A DNA stretch of 64,000 nt from an uncultured Geobacter sp. (lineage in GTDB: Bacteria > Desulfobacterota > Desulfuromonadia > Geobacterales > CAIOGM01). The translations under genes and the position numbers were made by a program. The stretch covers positions 1-64,000 of the forward strand of contig CAIUWK010000074.1 of the NCBI GenBank assembly GCA_903902855.1, read 5' to 3'. Below are positions 52,327-62,078 of the stretch, piece after piece (position 1 is the stretch's first letter; every line of letters begins with the position of its first letter). Under the pieces are notes generated by a model. That model was not told the DNA's origin, searched no databases, and was given only the letters and a program-made list of their open reading frames with translations.

Positions 52327-55300
52327 ATGAGTCGCCTGAAAAAGTCTCTCTCCATCGTAGCCCTTCTTTTAACCGTGACGATTCTCTTCACCGCCCTGGC
52401 TCTCCCCTCCCTCATCCGGAGTAAGGGAGCGGAGGCGCTGAGCAAGAGCTATGGTCGAACCCTGGTGGTCGGAAAACTGTCCGTCAACCCCTTCACCTGG
52501 ACGGTGGAGGCCCGGGGGATCAGCCTGAGCGAAAAGAAGAGCAGCGCCATCTTCTTCGCCTGCTCCAGCGTCAGGGTGAAGATCAGCCCCGCATCCATCT
52601 ATCACCGCGCTCCGGTCCTCTCCAGCGTGGATATCGTCTCACCCTCTATTCATCTCATCCGTAATAACGCCTCCACCTACAACTTCAGCGATCTCATCCC
52701 CATCACGAAGGGGAGGCCTGACGATAAACCGGCACGGTTCTCCCTGAACAACATCCGGTTGCGGCAGGGTTCCGTTGACTTCACCGATCGGCTGAGTCCT
52801 GAAGAGCAGCGACAAGCGGTACGAAAGCTGGAGATCAGCATACCCTTTGTCAGCAATCTTCCCTATCTGGCGGAGAGTTATATCACCCCCGGCATGAGCG
52901 CCCTGGTTGATGGCGCCCCCTTTTCCCTGGAGGGAAAGATCAAGCCGTTCGCCAAATATCAGGAGGTTTCTATCGAGGTTAAACTGACGGATCTCGACCT
53001 CACCGACTATGCCGCCTACCTTCCCGCCACCGTCCCTGTCAGGCTTGTTTCCGGGAAGCTGACCACCGACCTCCGGATCATCCACCGGGCAGTGGCCACG
53101 GGAGAGCCGGCATTCATCGTGAGCGGTCTGGCCCGGGTGGATCACCTTGATCTGAGAGACCGGCAGAAAGAGCCGCTCCTCGCCCTGGACTCAGCATCCC
53201 TGCGGATCAGACAGGCGCGCATTCTTGCAGGGATCTATGATATTGACGCAGTCGAAATCACGGGACCCAGGGTTAATCTCTCCCGTAATGGAGAGGGGCT
53301 GTTCAATGTCATGGGGCTTGCGTCTCCCGCGAAAAAGGTGGAAGCGCCCCTTCCCGACCGGGAAAAGTCCAAGAAGTCGTTGCCGCTGCCGATGAAAGAG
53401 CGGAAAAGTGAAGAGATCGTAGTCAACGTGGCCAAGGTGACCCTGGAACAGGGGAAACTCCGGTTCAGGGACGAGCTCCCCACCGGAGGTTTCGGGGTGG
53501 ATCTGGACGCCATTACCCTGAACGTCTCCGACTTTTCTACCCTGAAGGATAAAAACGCCCGGTACCTCCTCTCCTTTGTCACCAGTCGGAAGGAGGCGCT
53601 GGAGTTCACCGGGAGTTTCTCTGCTAAACCGGCGGCGACCGTCACCCAGGCGAAAGTGAGCGGCCTGCTGCTGGAGGCTGCCTACCCCTACCTGACCCAG
53701 TTCCTGACCTCGCCGGTATCGGGAAGAGTGGACGGCTCCGCGGGCATCACGTACACCCCCCAGGCCGGAGTGGAGATCACCGATCTTACTCTTATCCTCA
53801 ATAAACTGGCCCTTGGTTTCGGGGGGAAGGATGGGGTCAGGATTCCGGAAATTACTCTCAAAGGGGGCGCCGTCGGCCTGAAGGAGCGTCGGGCCGGCGT
53901 GGAAAGTGTCGCCGTGAAGGGGGGGAGCGTCATCGTCTCCCGCTTTGCCGACGGGAAGCTCTCCCCCTTGTCCCTGCTGCGGCAGACGGTTCCGGTGACC
54001 GGGAACCCCCAGCCTTCTCCGCTCCCCTTCCGGTATGCGGTGAAATCCATTACCATCGACGGAGTTGACCTGAGCTTCACCGATCTTCAGAACAAGGGGG
54101 CTCCCACCATGACCCTCGGCAAGGTCGCGCTCTCCCTGAGAAACCTCACCGCGCCGGGCCGCCCTGTTATGCCGTTTAAATTCTCCGCAGAGTTTGCCGG
54201 CGGTTCCCTCGCCTCCGGAGGAAAGCTGGCCCTTGCACCGTTCCAATTTTCCGGAGAGTGCTCCCTCAAGGGGATCCCCCTCACCGCCCTGGACGCCTAC
54301 TTTCCGGAAGAGCTCCATCTCATTGTCGCCGACGGAATTTTGGAGAGCAATCTTTCCCTTACCCTTGCCGCCGCCAATGAGGGGGTGAGCGGAACCTTTC
54401 AGGGAGATCTGACGGTCAAGCGTTTTCACGGACTGGATGACGAGGAAGGGGACGATCTCCTCAAGTGGGAGAATCTCCATCTTGCCGGTATCAGCGGTAC
54501 GATGAAACCGTTCAGCCTGAATCTCGAACAGGTTTCGCTCACCGATTACTTTGCCCGGGTCACCGTTGAGAAGGATTCCTCCCTCAATCTGCAGAAAATA
54601 TACGTGGCCAGGCAGAGTCCGGCTGTAGCGGCTTCTCTCCCCGGGCAGCCGGCGTCACCTCCAACTCCGGCACCTTCGGCCGGAAAGATTGCCATTCGGG
54701 CGGTGACCCTTCAAGGGGGTACCCTTGATTTTTCCGACCGCCACATCAAACCGGAATTCTCGGCAACCATGTACCGGCTGGGTGGGAGGATTGACGGGCT
54801 CTCTTCGGAACAGATGAAGTTCGCCGACGTGGACCTGCGAGGGAACCTGCGCAACCAGTCACCCCTGGGGATCACCGGTAAGATCAACCCGCTGCGGGGG
54901 GACCTGTTTCTTGACATGAAGGTGAGCTTCTCCGATATCGAGCTTTCCCCCATGTCACCCTACTCAGGCACGTACCTGGGGTATGCGGTGGACAAGGGGA
55001 AGCTGTACCTTGATCTGCTGTACCGCATCGAGAACAAGCAGCTGGTGTCTGAGAACAAGCTATTTATCGATCAGTTAACCTTCGGTGACAAGGTGGAAAG
55101 CGTCAAGGCGACGAACCTTCCGGTCCGGCTGGCTATCGCTCTTCTCAAGGACAGCAAGGGGGAGATTCATCTGGATCTCCCCGTCACCGGCAGGACCGAC
55201 GACCCGAAATTCAGTATCTGGAAGGTCATCGGCCAGGTGCTGGTGAATCTGCTGGAGAAGGCCGCCACCGCTCCGTTCAAACTCCTCGGCTCGCTCTTTG

Positions 55301-55887
55301 GGAGTTCGGAAAACTTTAGCAGTGTGGAGTTCGTCCCCGGCTCCGTAGAGCTTGCCGTGAGTGAGCAGCAAAAGCTGACCAAGTTAGGGAAGCTCTTGGC
55401 CGATCGGCCGGCACTCAATCTTGAGGTCAGTGGTTTCGTCGACAAGGAACGCGATCCCGAGGGATATCGTGAAGAGCTGCTCCGGAAGAAGATGAAGAAT
55501 GAGAAGTTCCTGGCGCTGGTGAAGGAGAAGAAGAATCTCCCCGGTCAGACGGCTGAAGAGTTGACCGTCACAGGCGAAGAGTCTTCCCGGTTGCTCACGG
55601 CGGTCTACAAGAAGGAGAAGTTTCCCAAACCGCGCAACGTCATCGGCCTGGACAAGGAACTTCCCGAGCAGGAGATGAAGAAGCTGATTTTTGCCAACAC
55701 GACGGTGGGGAACGAGGAGCTGTCTCAGTTGGCACGGGAGCGGGTCGTGGCGGTGAAGAACTATCTTGTTTCCGGGGGTGGGGTAGCGCGAGAGCGAATA
55801 TTTGAAAAGAGCGGGATTCTCTCCGGGCCTCCCCGGGAGGGTGGGAGAGCGGAGAGCAGGGTTGAGTTCGGGCTGGGCGCCAAATGA
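52327..55887 (+). CDS. giant AsmA-like DUF748 protein with OmpA-like tail
   Basis: This 1186-residue protein has one N-terminal transmembrane helix (about 7-28) and a long chain of AsmA/DUF748-type beta units. These carry recurring signatures such as LRQGSVDFTDR, DGVDLSFTDL and LQGGTLDFSDRHIKP. A C-terminal segment (about 995-1186) begins VEFVPGSVELAVSEQQKL and resembles an OmpA-family cell-wall domain in outline. Proteins of this type are proposed to bridge the periplasm and move phospholipids to the outer membrane. GGAGG precedes the ATG at 52327. It is a single-gene unit after the terminator. Confidence 0.88.
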   Translation: MSRLKKSLSIVALLLTVTILFTALALPSLIRSKGAEALSKSYGRTLVVGKLSVNPFTWTVEARGISLSEKKSSAIFFACSSVRVKISPASIYHRAPVLSSVDIVSPSIHLIRNNASTYNFSDLIPITKGRPDDKPARFSLNNIRLRQGSVDFTDRLSPEEQRQAVRKLEISIPFVSNLPYLAESYITPGMSALVDGAPFSLEGKIKPFAKYQEVSIEVKLTDLDLTDYAAYLPATVPVRLVSGKLTTDLRIIHRAVATGEPAFIVSGLARVDHLDLRDRQKEPLLALDSASLRIRQARILAGIYDIDAVEITGPRVNLSRNGEGLFNVMGLASPAKKVEAPLPDREKSKKSLPLPMKERKSEEIVVNVAKVTLEQGKLRFRDELPTGGFGVDLDAITLNVSDFSTLKDKNARYLLSFVTSRKEALEFTGSFSAKPAATVTQAKVSGLLLEAAYPYLTQFLTSPVSGRVDGSAGITYTPQAGVEITDLTLILNKLALGFGGKDGVRIPEITLKGGAVGLKERRAGVESVAVKGGSVIVSRFADGKLSPLSLLRQTVPVTGNPQPSPLPFRYAVKSITIDGVDLSFTDLQNKGAPTMTLGKVALSLRNLTAPGRPVMPFKFSAEFAGGSLASGGKLALAPFQFSGECSLKGIPLTALDAYFPEELHLIVADGILESNLSLTLAAANEGVSGTFQGDLTVKRFHGLDDEEGDDLLKWENLHLAGISGTMKPFSLNLEQVSLTDYFARVTVEKDSSLNLQKIYVARQSPAVAASLPGQPASPPTPAPSAGKIAIRAVTLQGGTLDFSDRHIKPEFSATMYRLGGRIDGLSSEQMKFADVDLRGNLRNQSPLGITGKINPLRGDLFLDMKVSFSDIELSPMSPYSGTYLGYAVDKGKLYLDLLYRIENKQLVSENKLFIDQLTFGDKVESVKATNLPVRLAIALLKDSKGEIHLDLPVTGRTDDPKFSIWKVIGQVLVNLLEKAATAPFKLLGSLFGSSENFSSVEFVPGSVELAVSEQQKLTKLGKLLADRPALNLEVSGFVDKERDPEGYREELLRKKMKNEKFLALVKEKKNLPGQTAEELTVTGEESSRLLTAVYKKEKFPKPRNVIGLDKELPEQEMKKLIFANTTVGNEELSQLARERVVAVKNYLVSGGGVARERIFEKSGILSGPPREGGRAESRVEFGLGAK

Positions 55888-55933
55888 GGCAGGGAGTGAA
55901 AAGTGCCGTGGGGAAGAATAAAGCCTATGCAGA

Positions 55934-55972
55934 GCGTTGTTAACTTGGTATAAAGTTGACGGGCGTTGTTAA
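55934..55972. promoter_or_regulatory. direct repeats GCGTTGTTAA around a promoter-like stretch
   Basis: Two identical 10-mers start 29 bp apart (55934 and 55963). Between them lies AACTT-GGTATA-AAGTT, an inverted repeat containing a TATAAA-like box. This is a likely control region for the gene at 56021. The binding protein is unknown. Confidence 0.4.
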
Positions 55973-56020
55973 TGAGTGTTAGGCCCAGTCAGTTGAATGC
56001 CATGGAGTAAGAGGTTCGCA

Positions 56021-56584
56021 ATGTGTCGCGATGAATGTGGCTGGTTGATTGGCTTGCTCCTGTTGTTCGTAACAGTGGTTTTTCCGGCGGGAGCGGCGGA
56101 GGTTGTGGGAGTTTCTCCTGCCGTTGATAACGAATTGACCGCACGAGCCAGGTTGGGAAATATTTCAGCCTCATTACAAAATGCCTCCGTCATCGCCGGG
56201 AAAAAGGGGGGAGGGAAGCCGGTGATTGCCGGACCGGTCGTTGCGGTCAGGAGTGATAGCAAGGTGGCCGTTCCCAAGGCAAACCCGAAGACGAAAAGAA
56301 TTATCCTCGGCTCCGTGTTGATATCCCTGCTGTTTTTTGTCTTTCTCAATCTCCTCTCTCTCGGCAATAATTCCAGGATGTGCAGCAACTGCGGCTATTC
56401 CGGAGGGATGAAGGGGGTACTCCTTTCAGGTAAAAAATTTCTGAATTCAGCGGTCATCCTCCTCGTGACTCTCTTCCCGATTCTGCTCTATTATTACGCG
56501 GAGAAAGGGAAGTTTGCCTGTCCCAGGTGCGGCCGGACCAGCGCTAACGTCACGGTGAAAAGCAGGCTCCGGGATCTGGAGTAG
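56021..56584 (+). CDS. membrane protein with cytoplasmic zinc-ribbon pairs
   Basis: This 187-residue protein has a signal-like helix (about 7-25, ending GAA), a Val/Ala/Lys-rich middle, and two transmembrane helices (about 96-112 and 140-160). A CSNCG pair lies just after the first helix and CPRCGR after the second. These two CxxC pairs could together bind zinc on one face of the membrane. I do not recognise the family. ATG 56021 is chosen for AGAGG upstream. An ATG 24 nt earlier lacks a ribosome site. It lies 51 nt before the CARF-like regulator and may belong to the same island. Confidence 0.7.
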   Translation: MCRDECGWLIGLLLLFVTVVFPAGAAEVVGVSPAVDNELTARARLGNISASLQNASVIAGKKGGGKPVIAGPVVAVRSDSKVAVPKANPKTKRIILGSVLISLLFFVFLNLLSLGNNSRMCSNCGYSGGMKGVLLSGKKFLNSAVILLVTLFPILLYYYAEKGKFACPRCGRTSANVTVKSRLRDLE

Positions 56585-56600
56585 AATGCCATAAAGATTC

Positions 56601-56629
56601 TTGTATTGTCCTAACTTCCCCTGTATTCT
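56601..56629 (+). promoter_or_regulatory. promoter giving a leaderless regulator mRNA
   Basis: TTGTAT, a 17-bp spacer, TATTCT. The predicted start (about 7 nt after the -10) coincides with the A of the ATG at 56636. No Shine-Dalgarno sequence is visible before that ATG. Confidence 0.5.
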
Positions 56630-56635
56630 CCCGCC

Positions 56636-58141
56636 ATGAAAAGAACTCTTGTGGCATGGATTGGTCGGACAGACCTCAAGTCAGGCATGAATAAGGGGCA
56701 AGATGGTCTTGGTCCCCTTGCCAACGCGCTGGACGCCCGTACTTTCGATCATGCTTTTTTCATCAATAACTATCCCGCCAACGAGGTTGCTCTTTACCTT
56801 GACTGGTTGCAGTCCCGTACCAACGTTCCCCTTTCCGTCCATAATGTCGTGCTGACCAGTCCGACTAACTTCGGCGAAATTTACCATGCTGCGGTCGAGG
56901 TCATAGAGCAGTCCCTGGCAACGCATGGTAAGGATGTCCATTTCACATTTCATCTGAGTCCCGGCACACCTGCCATGGCGGCTGTCTGGATTCTCCTCGC
57001 CAAGACCCGTTACCCTGCTGAACTCCTGGAATCATCCCTTGAGCAGGGGGTGCGGACTGCAAACGTGCCATTCGATATCTCCGCAGAGTTCATTCCGTCG
57101 CTTCTACTGAAATCCGATGAACGCCTTGAGCGGCTGAGTGCCGGGCTGCCTCCGGATGCGCCGGAGTTTGACCAGATCATTCACCGCAGTTCCGTCATGA
57201 AGAATGTGGTGGCCAAGGCCAGGCGTATTTCGCTTCGCTCCGTGCCGGTCTTGATTGAGGGGGAATCCGGAACTGGCAAGGAGCTTCTGGCGAGAGCCAT
57301 TCACCGGTCTAGTCTCAGGAAGAACAAGCCATTCATTGCCGTGAACTGCGGAGCTATTCCCACCGAACTGGTGGAGTCTGAATTCTTCGGTCACAAGAAA
57401 GGTGCCTTTACCGGAGCGATAAGTGATCGCAAGGGGTGCTTTGAGACGGCAAGTGGTGGAACTCTTTTTCTTGATGAGATTGGTGAGTTGCCGCTTTCGG
57501 CACAGGTGAAGATTTTGAGGGTGCTGCAGGAAAAGGAGGTGGTCAAGGTAGGTGACAACACTCCCCTCAAGGTTGATGTGAGGGTCATTGCCGCGACCAA
57601 TCGTAATCTCATTCAGGAAGTATCTCTGGGACGTTTTCGGGCAGACCTTTATTACCGGCTGGCTGTTGCTCTGCTCATGCTTCCCCCGCTCCGCGAACGT
57701 GACGGCGATATCAGCCTGCTCATCGAGCATATGCTTGGGGAGATAAATCGCGAGAGCGTCGGCGAGCCCGGCTATATTGATAAAAAGATTTCTGCAAGCG
57801 CAAGAAATATTATGCTTTCATACTCCTGGCCGGGCAACGCCAGGGAGCTATTCAATACCATTCACCGTGCCGCGGTATGGTCCCCGGATGAAATTATTAC
57901 CGTTGATGACATCCGTGAGATACTCATTCCATCCCCCGCTGCATGTCCGCAGATATCTCCGGAGCTTCTCAGTATTGGTGGCGTCAACCTTCCGGAAATA
58001 CTTGCGAATATCACACAGGACTACCTTGTGAGAGCCCTCAGGCAGACCAATGGCAACAAGACGAAGGCCGCCAAATTGTTGGGCCTTCCCAACTACCAGA
58101 CCTTCACAAACTGGTGCGAGAAATACGGTGTGGAAGAGTAA
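56636..58141 (+). CDS. sigma-54 activator with N-terminal CARF-like domain
   Basis: This 501-residue protein has three parts. The N-terminal ~155 residues start TLVAWIGRTDL and contain FHLSPGTPAMAAVWILLA, which resembles the Rossmann-type CARF sensor (compare the S/T-x-G-T-x-x-M loop) as in RtcR. An AAA+ domain has Walker A GESGTGKE (209-216), GAFTGA (256-261), Walker B GTLFLDE and R-fingers. A C-terminal helix-turn-helix (NGNKTKAAKLLGL) follows. It should activate sigma-54 promoters when a nucleotide-type ligand binds. The type I restriction gene hsdR begins 26 nt downstream. The CARF call rests on fold-pattern reading, not a search. Confidence 0.85.
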   Translation: MKRTLVAWIGRTDLKSGMNKGQDGLGPLANALDARTFDHAFFINNYPANEVALYLDWLQSRTNVPLSVHNVVLTSPTNFGEIYHAAVEVIEQSLATHGKDVHFTFHLSPGTPAMAAVWILLAKTRYPAELLESSLEQGVRTANVPFDISAEFIPSLLLKSDERLERLSAGLPPDAPEFDQIIHRSSVMKNVVAKARRISLRSVPVLIEGESGTGKELLARAIHRSSLRKNKPFIAVNCGAIPTELVESEFFGHKKGAFTGAISDRKGCFETASGGTLFLDEIGELPLSAQVKILRVLQEKEVVKVGDNTPLKVDVRVIAATNRNLIQEVSLGRFRADLYYRLAVALLMLPPLRERDGDISLLIEHMLGEINRESVGEPGYIDKKISASARNIMLSYSWPGNARELFNTIHRAAVWSPDEIITVDDIREILIPSPAACPQISPELLSIGGVNLPEILANITQDYLVRALRQTNGNKTKAAKLLGLPNYQTFTNWCEKYGVEE

Positions 58142-58167
58142 TGGCACAGCCGTTGCTATAGGGAGGC

Positions 58168-61100
58168 ATGAGCAAGATTATGCAATCCATCAATTTTGAA
58201 ATACTTCGCCAAAGCAACCCGATCCTGGCCGATCTGGGAGGCTTTGCCGAGCGGTATGCATGGCCGGACCCCTCCAGCGCTCTGGTGAAGCTCCGCGCAT
58301 ATATCGAAACCATGGTGGGTACTCTCTATTCCGCCTATGGGGTGCCCCGCCTCTATCAACCAAGTTTGAATGATCTTATAAATAACCAGTCATTTCGTGA
58401 TGTTGTTCCTGTCGTCATCCTGGACAAGTTCCACGCTATTCGCTACCACGGTAATAAGGCGGCCCACGGCGAACCGCAGTCACCGGAGAAGGCCCGCTTT
58501 TTGCTCCGAGAGGCATTCGATCTTGGCTGCTGGTTCTTCATAACCCAGTGTGGCGGCAACAAATCAGATTGCCCGGGTTTTCAGGAAATAGCAGCGCCGG
58601 TAACCAATAATCAGGAGTGGGACGCCGTTAAGGAAAAGAAATCCGTTCTGGAAAAACTGGCTGCCCAGGAAGTCCGGATGCAGGAGCTCCTCCAGGAACT
58701 TGAGGCCAAGCAGGGAGCCGTTCAGGTAGCTCAAAAACAGGCGGCCGAGCTCAAGAGCATTGCCGACGCGGGGATGCAGGCTGCCGACGCCCTTGCCTTT
58801 GATGAAGAGACCACCCGGTTGCGCCTGATCGACAGCATGCTGGCCGAGGCCGGTTGGAATGTCGGATCGAATGGAACAAATACCGAGTGTGTTGCCCAGG
58901 AGGAAGAGGTTAAGTATCAGCCGACAACCACCGGAATCGGCTATGCGGATTACGTGTTGAGAGACGACAACGGTCTGCCGTTGGCGGTGGTGGAAGCGAA
59001 GAAGAGCGCCAAGGATGCCACCATCGGTCGCAAGCAGGCTCAACTCTATGCGGATGGGTTGGAGAGAATGCACGGCCAACGGCCGGTCATCTTTTACACC
59101 AATGGCTTTGATGTCTGGATGTGGGATGACAAGGGTGGCTGTCCGCCGCGCAAACTCTATGGATTCTACTCCAAGGACAGTCTCCAGTACCTGGTCAACT
59201 ACCAGCGCGAATCCCGCAAACCGCTGGACAGTGTGATTCCCAACGCCGACATTGCCGGTCGCCTCTATCAACTGGAAGCGATCAAGCGCGTGGGAGAGCG
59301 ATTCACTGCCGGTTATCGCAAGACGCTCATTGTCCAGGCCACTGGTACCGGGAAGACCCGTGTTTCCGTCTCACTGGTTGATCAGCTGCTGCGAGCCGGG
59401 TGGGTCAAGCGGGTGTTGTTTCTCTGTGATCGTAAGGAGTTACGCAAACAGGCAAAGAACGTCTTCAACGAATTCATCAACGAACCGATGACCATCGTCC
59501 GATCCGGCACAGCAAAGGACCGTACCAAGCGGATCTACCTTGCTACCTATCCGGCCATGATGAAGATCTTTCAGACCTTCGATGTCGGCTTCTTCGATTT
59601 GATCATTGCCGACGAATCGCATCGCAGTATCTACAACCGTTACCACGACCTGTTCCAGTATTTCGATTCATATCAGGTGGGGCTCACGGCCACGCCGGTG
59701 GATTTTATCAGCCGTAATACCTTCCGCCTGTTCAACTGCGAGGAGCAGGACCCCACAGCCTACTATCCGCTGGAGCGGGCTGTTGAGGAGGGGTATCTGG
59801 TCCCCTATGAGGTTTACACCCATACTACCAATTTCATGCGCATGGGTATCAAGTACAGCCAGTTGACCGATGAACAGCGACAACAGCTGGAAGATGACGG
59901 CGAAGATCCGGAATCCTTCGATTACGGCGCGTCGGAGGTGGACAAGCAGATCTTCAACAAGGAGACCAATCGGGCCATCCTGCGCAACCTGATGGAGCAC
60001 GGCATCCGGGATGCTTCCGGTCAGCAGGTGGGCAAAACCATCGTCTTTGCCCGGAGCCACCAGCACGCTCTTCTCCTTGCGCAACTGTTTGATGAGATGT
60101 ACCCCCAGTATGGCGGCAATTTTTGCCAGGTGATCGACAACTACGATCCCCGGGCCGAACAGCTCATCGACGACTTCAAGGGGGTTGGCAGCAACAAGGA
60201 GCTGACCATCGCCATCTCGGTGGACATGCTGGACACCGGCATTGATGTCCCCGAGATCGTCAACCTGGTATTTGCCAAACCGATCAAGTCCAAGGTCAAA
60301 TTCTGGCAGATGATCGGTCGCGGCACCCGGCTCTGCTTGCACCTGTTCGGTCCCGGCCGGCACAAGAGCGTCTTCAGGATCTTCGATCACTGGGGGAACT
60401 TCGAATTTTTCGAACAGAACCGTCCAGAGGCGGAAGCTGTGCAGGGAAAATCGCTCATGCAGCGGGTTTTCGAGGCGAGGATTGAGTTGGCCGAAACAGC
60501 TCTGGCCAAGGCAGAGCTGGCCATCTTTGACCAAGCTGTCCCCCTGATCGGTAAAGACCTGGCATCTCTGCCGGAGCAGACCATAGCTGTTCGTGAGAAG
60601 TGGCAGGAGAAGCGGAGCGTTTCCCGACCTGAGATTCTCAACCAGTTTTCACCGGCAACGGTGCGGGTTCTCAAACAGGAGATGGCACCTCTCATGCAGT
60701 GGGTGCCGATTCGCGATCATGGAGATGCCTACGAGTTCGACCTGCTGGTTGCCACCATGCAGACCGAATTGCTGAAGGGAAGCGGCCGCTTTGATGATCT
60801 GAAGGGGGACCTGCTCAACCGGGTGGCAGCGCTGCTCATGCATCTCAATCCGGTGCGGGTCAAAGCTGAAACGATAAAGAGAGTCCAGCAGCCCGAATTC
60901 TGGGGAGGTGTCACTGTTTCGGGGTTGGAAGAAGTCCGCCAGGAACTCCGTTCAATCATGCACCATCGGCAGAAGGGGGGTGTTGACCCTGCCCGGCCCA
61001 GGATCGTGGATGTGAGCGATGGCGATATTCAGTATACCCAGCGCAAGGCCAATCTAAAGGAAGTGGATATGGCCGCCTACAAGCATCGGGTGGAAGAGGC

Positions 61101-61680
61101 GTTGAAGGAGCTGTTTGTCAGCAGCCCGACTCTGCAGAAGATACGGGCCGGCGAGCCGGTAACAGCAGGAGACCTGAATGCCCTTACGTCACTGGTCCTC
61201 ACCAACCATCCGGGGGTGAATCTGGAGCTGCTCAAGGAATTCTATATCGAGACTGCGGCCCCGCTGGACTTTATTATTCGCTCGCTCATCGGTATGGACC
61301 CGGAAGCGGTCAAGAAGCATTTTGCCCGGTTTGTCCAGCGCTACCCGATGATAACGGCCAACCAGACCCTGTTTTTGAGTCTATTACAGAACCATATCGC
61401 CAAATACGGCACCATCGAACTGGCAAAGCTCTACGAAGCCCCTTTTACCAGTATCAACAGTGACGGATTGGATGGAGTCTTCAGCGATGAACAGCAGATA
61501 GATGATCTTCTGACCATCATCCAGGACTTTCAGCTGACCCATTCACCACGTGACCTCCGAGGAACCCATCCCCCACCTAACCTCCCCCTTGAAGGGGGAG
61601 GAACTAACCCACCACCAAATAGCTCCAACAAAACAGCTCCCTCCCCTTCAAGGGGAGGGCTGGGGAGGGGATGGGTTTAA
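58168..61680 (+). CDS. hsdR: type I restriction enzyme R subunit
   Basis: This 1170-residue protein has an N-terminal DUF4145-like helical part (about 1-125), a coiled coil (about 150-200), an endonuclease domain with D-x(n)-E-x-K (GYADYVL..., AVVEAKKS near 258-280), and an SF2 helicase with motif I QATGTGKTR (near 390), II ADESHR (near 479), III LTATP and VI MIGRGTRL. An EcoEI-type C-terminal domain completes it. It would translocate DNA and cut after binding HsdM/HsdS. The last ~45 residues derive from a repeat pair. GGGAGGC precedes the ATG. Confidence 0.95.
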   Translation: MSKIMQSINFEILRQSNPILADLGGFAERYAWPDPSSALVKLRAYIETMVGTLYSAYGVPRLYQPSLNDLINNQSFRDVVPVVILDKFHAIRYHGNKAAHGEPQSPEKARFLLREAFDLGCWFFITQCGGNKSDCPGFQEIAAPVTNNQEWDAVKEKKSVLEKLAAQEVRMQELLQELEAKQGAVQVAQKQAAELKSIADAGMQAADALAFDEETTRLRLIDSMLAEAGWNVGSNGTNTECVAQEEEVKYQPTTTGIGYADYVLRDDNGLPLAVVEAKKSAKDATIGRKQAQLYADGLERMHGQRPVIFYTNGFDVWMWDDKGGCPPRKLYGFYSKDSLQYLVNYQRESRKPLDSVIPNADIAGRLYQLEAIKRVGERFTAGYRKTLIVQATGTGKTRVSVSLVDQLLRAGWVKRVLFLCDRKELRKQAKNVFNEFINEPMTIVRSGTAKDRTKRIYLATYPAMMKIFQTFDVGFFDLIIADESHRSIYNRYHDLFQYFDSYQVGLTATPVDFISRNTFRLFNCEEQDPTAYYPLERAVEEGYLVPYEVYTHTTNFMRMGIKYSQLTDEQRQQLEDDGEDPESFDYGASEVDKQIFNKETNRAILRNLMEHGIRDASGQQVGKTIVFARSHQHALLLAQLFDEMYPQYGGNFCQVIDNYDPRAEQLIDDFKGVGSNKELTIAISVDMLDTGIDVPEIVNLVFAKPIKSKVKFWQMIGRGTRLCLHLFGPGRHKSVFRIFDHWGNFEFFEQNRPEAEAVQGKSLMQRVFEARIELAETALAKAELAIFDQAVPLIGKDLASLPEQTIAVREKWQEKRSVSRPEILNQFSPATVRVLKQEMAPLMQWVPIRDHGDAYEFDLLVATMQTELLKGSGRFDDLKGDLLNRVAALLMHLNPVRVKAETIKRVQQPEFWGGVTVSGLEEVRQELRSIMHHRQKGGVDPARPRIVDVSDGDIQYTQRKANLKEVDMAAYKHRVEEALKELFVSSPTLQKIRAGEPVTAGDLNALTSLVLTNHPGVNLELLKEFYIETAAPLDFIIRSLIGMDPEAVKKHFARFVQRYPMITANQTLFLSLLQNHIAKYGTIELAKLYEAPFTSINSDGLDGVFSDEQQIDDLLTIIQDFQLTHSPRDLRGTHPPPNLPLEGGGTNPPPNSSNKTAPSPSRGGLGRGWV
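61565..61675. repeat. inverted pair of palindromic elements (pair 1)
   Basis: The unit at 61565-61602 (CCCATCCCCC...CTTGAAGGGGG) faces the reversed unit at 61637-61675 (CTCCCCTTCAAGGGG...GGGATGGG). Each unit is itself a palindrome around CTTGAAG or CTTCAAG. The pair lies in the 3' end of hsdR and is translated. Confidence 0.9.
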
Positions 61681-61681
61681 C

Positions 61682-62035
61682 ATGAAAGGCCAAACCAACC
61701 GGAACATCCTTGACAATCATTTGCAACGCAACCTGCGCAATACAATGACCGATGCCGAAAGAGCCCTCTGGAAAGCTTTACGAGGTCAGCAGATGGCCGG
61801 ATACAAATTCCGCAGACAGCATCCATTTGAGAACTACATTCTTGATTTTGTATGTCTGGATAAAATGCTGGTTGTTGAAGTTGATGGAAGTCAGCATGTT
61901 GAACACGCTGATTTTGACGAGGAGAGGAGTCGGCAGTTGGCAAAAGCGGGGTTCCGGGTTGTCAGGTTTTGGAATAATGAAGTTTTGACTCAGATTGATG
62001 CCGTCAAGGAACGAATTTGGGGGGAATTGCAGTGA
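61682..62035 (+). CDS. DUF559 (Vsr-like) endonuclease-domain protein
   Basis: This 117-residue protein has the DUF559 pattern: [19 protein letters not shown], then [33 protein letters not shown] and [13 protein letters not shown]. The central D-x(n)-E-V-D is the PD-(D/E)XK/Vsr-like catalytic core. The start at 61682 is just 1 nt after the hsdR stop. Longer readings run into the repeat. It lies between hsdR and hsdM in the type I locus and is bracketed by inverted repeat pairs on both sides. Its role is not established. It could be a nicking or repair nuclease or the enzyme linked to spread of the repeats. Confidence 0.88.
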   Translation: MKGQTNRNILDNHLQRNLRNTMTDAERALWKALRGQQMAGYKFRRQHPFENYILDFVCLDKMLVVEVDGSQHVEHADFDEERSRQLAKAGFRVVRFWNNEVLTQIDAVKERIWGELQ

Positions 62036-62078
62036 CTCTCCTGGATACTTATTACTACTAATCTGTGGCCATCTACGT

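Noticed and set aside
61550-61681. N-terminal extension of the DUF559 protein across the hsdR end
   Set aside because: It consists only of repeat-derived residues ([14 protein letters not shown]) in a second frame of hsdR. The DUF559 domain begins after 61682.
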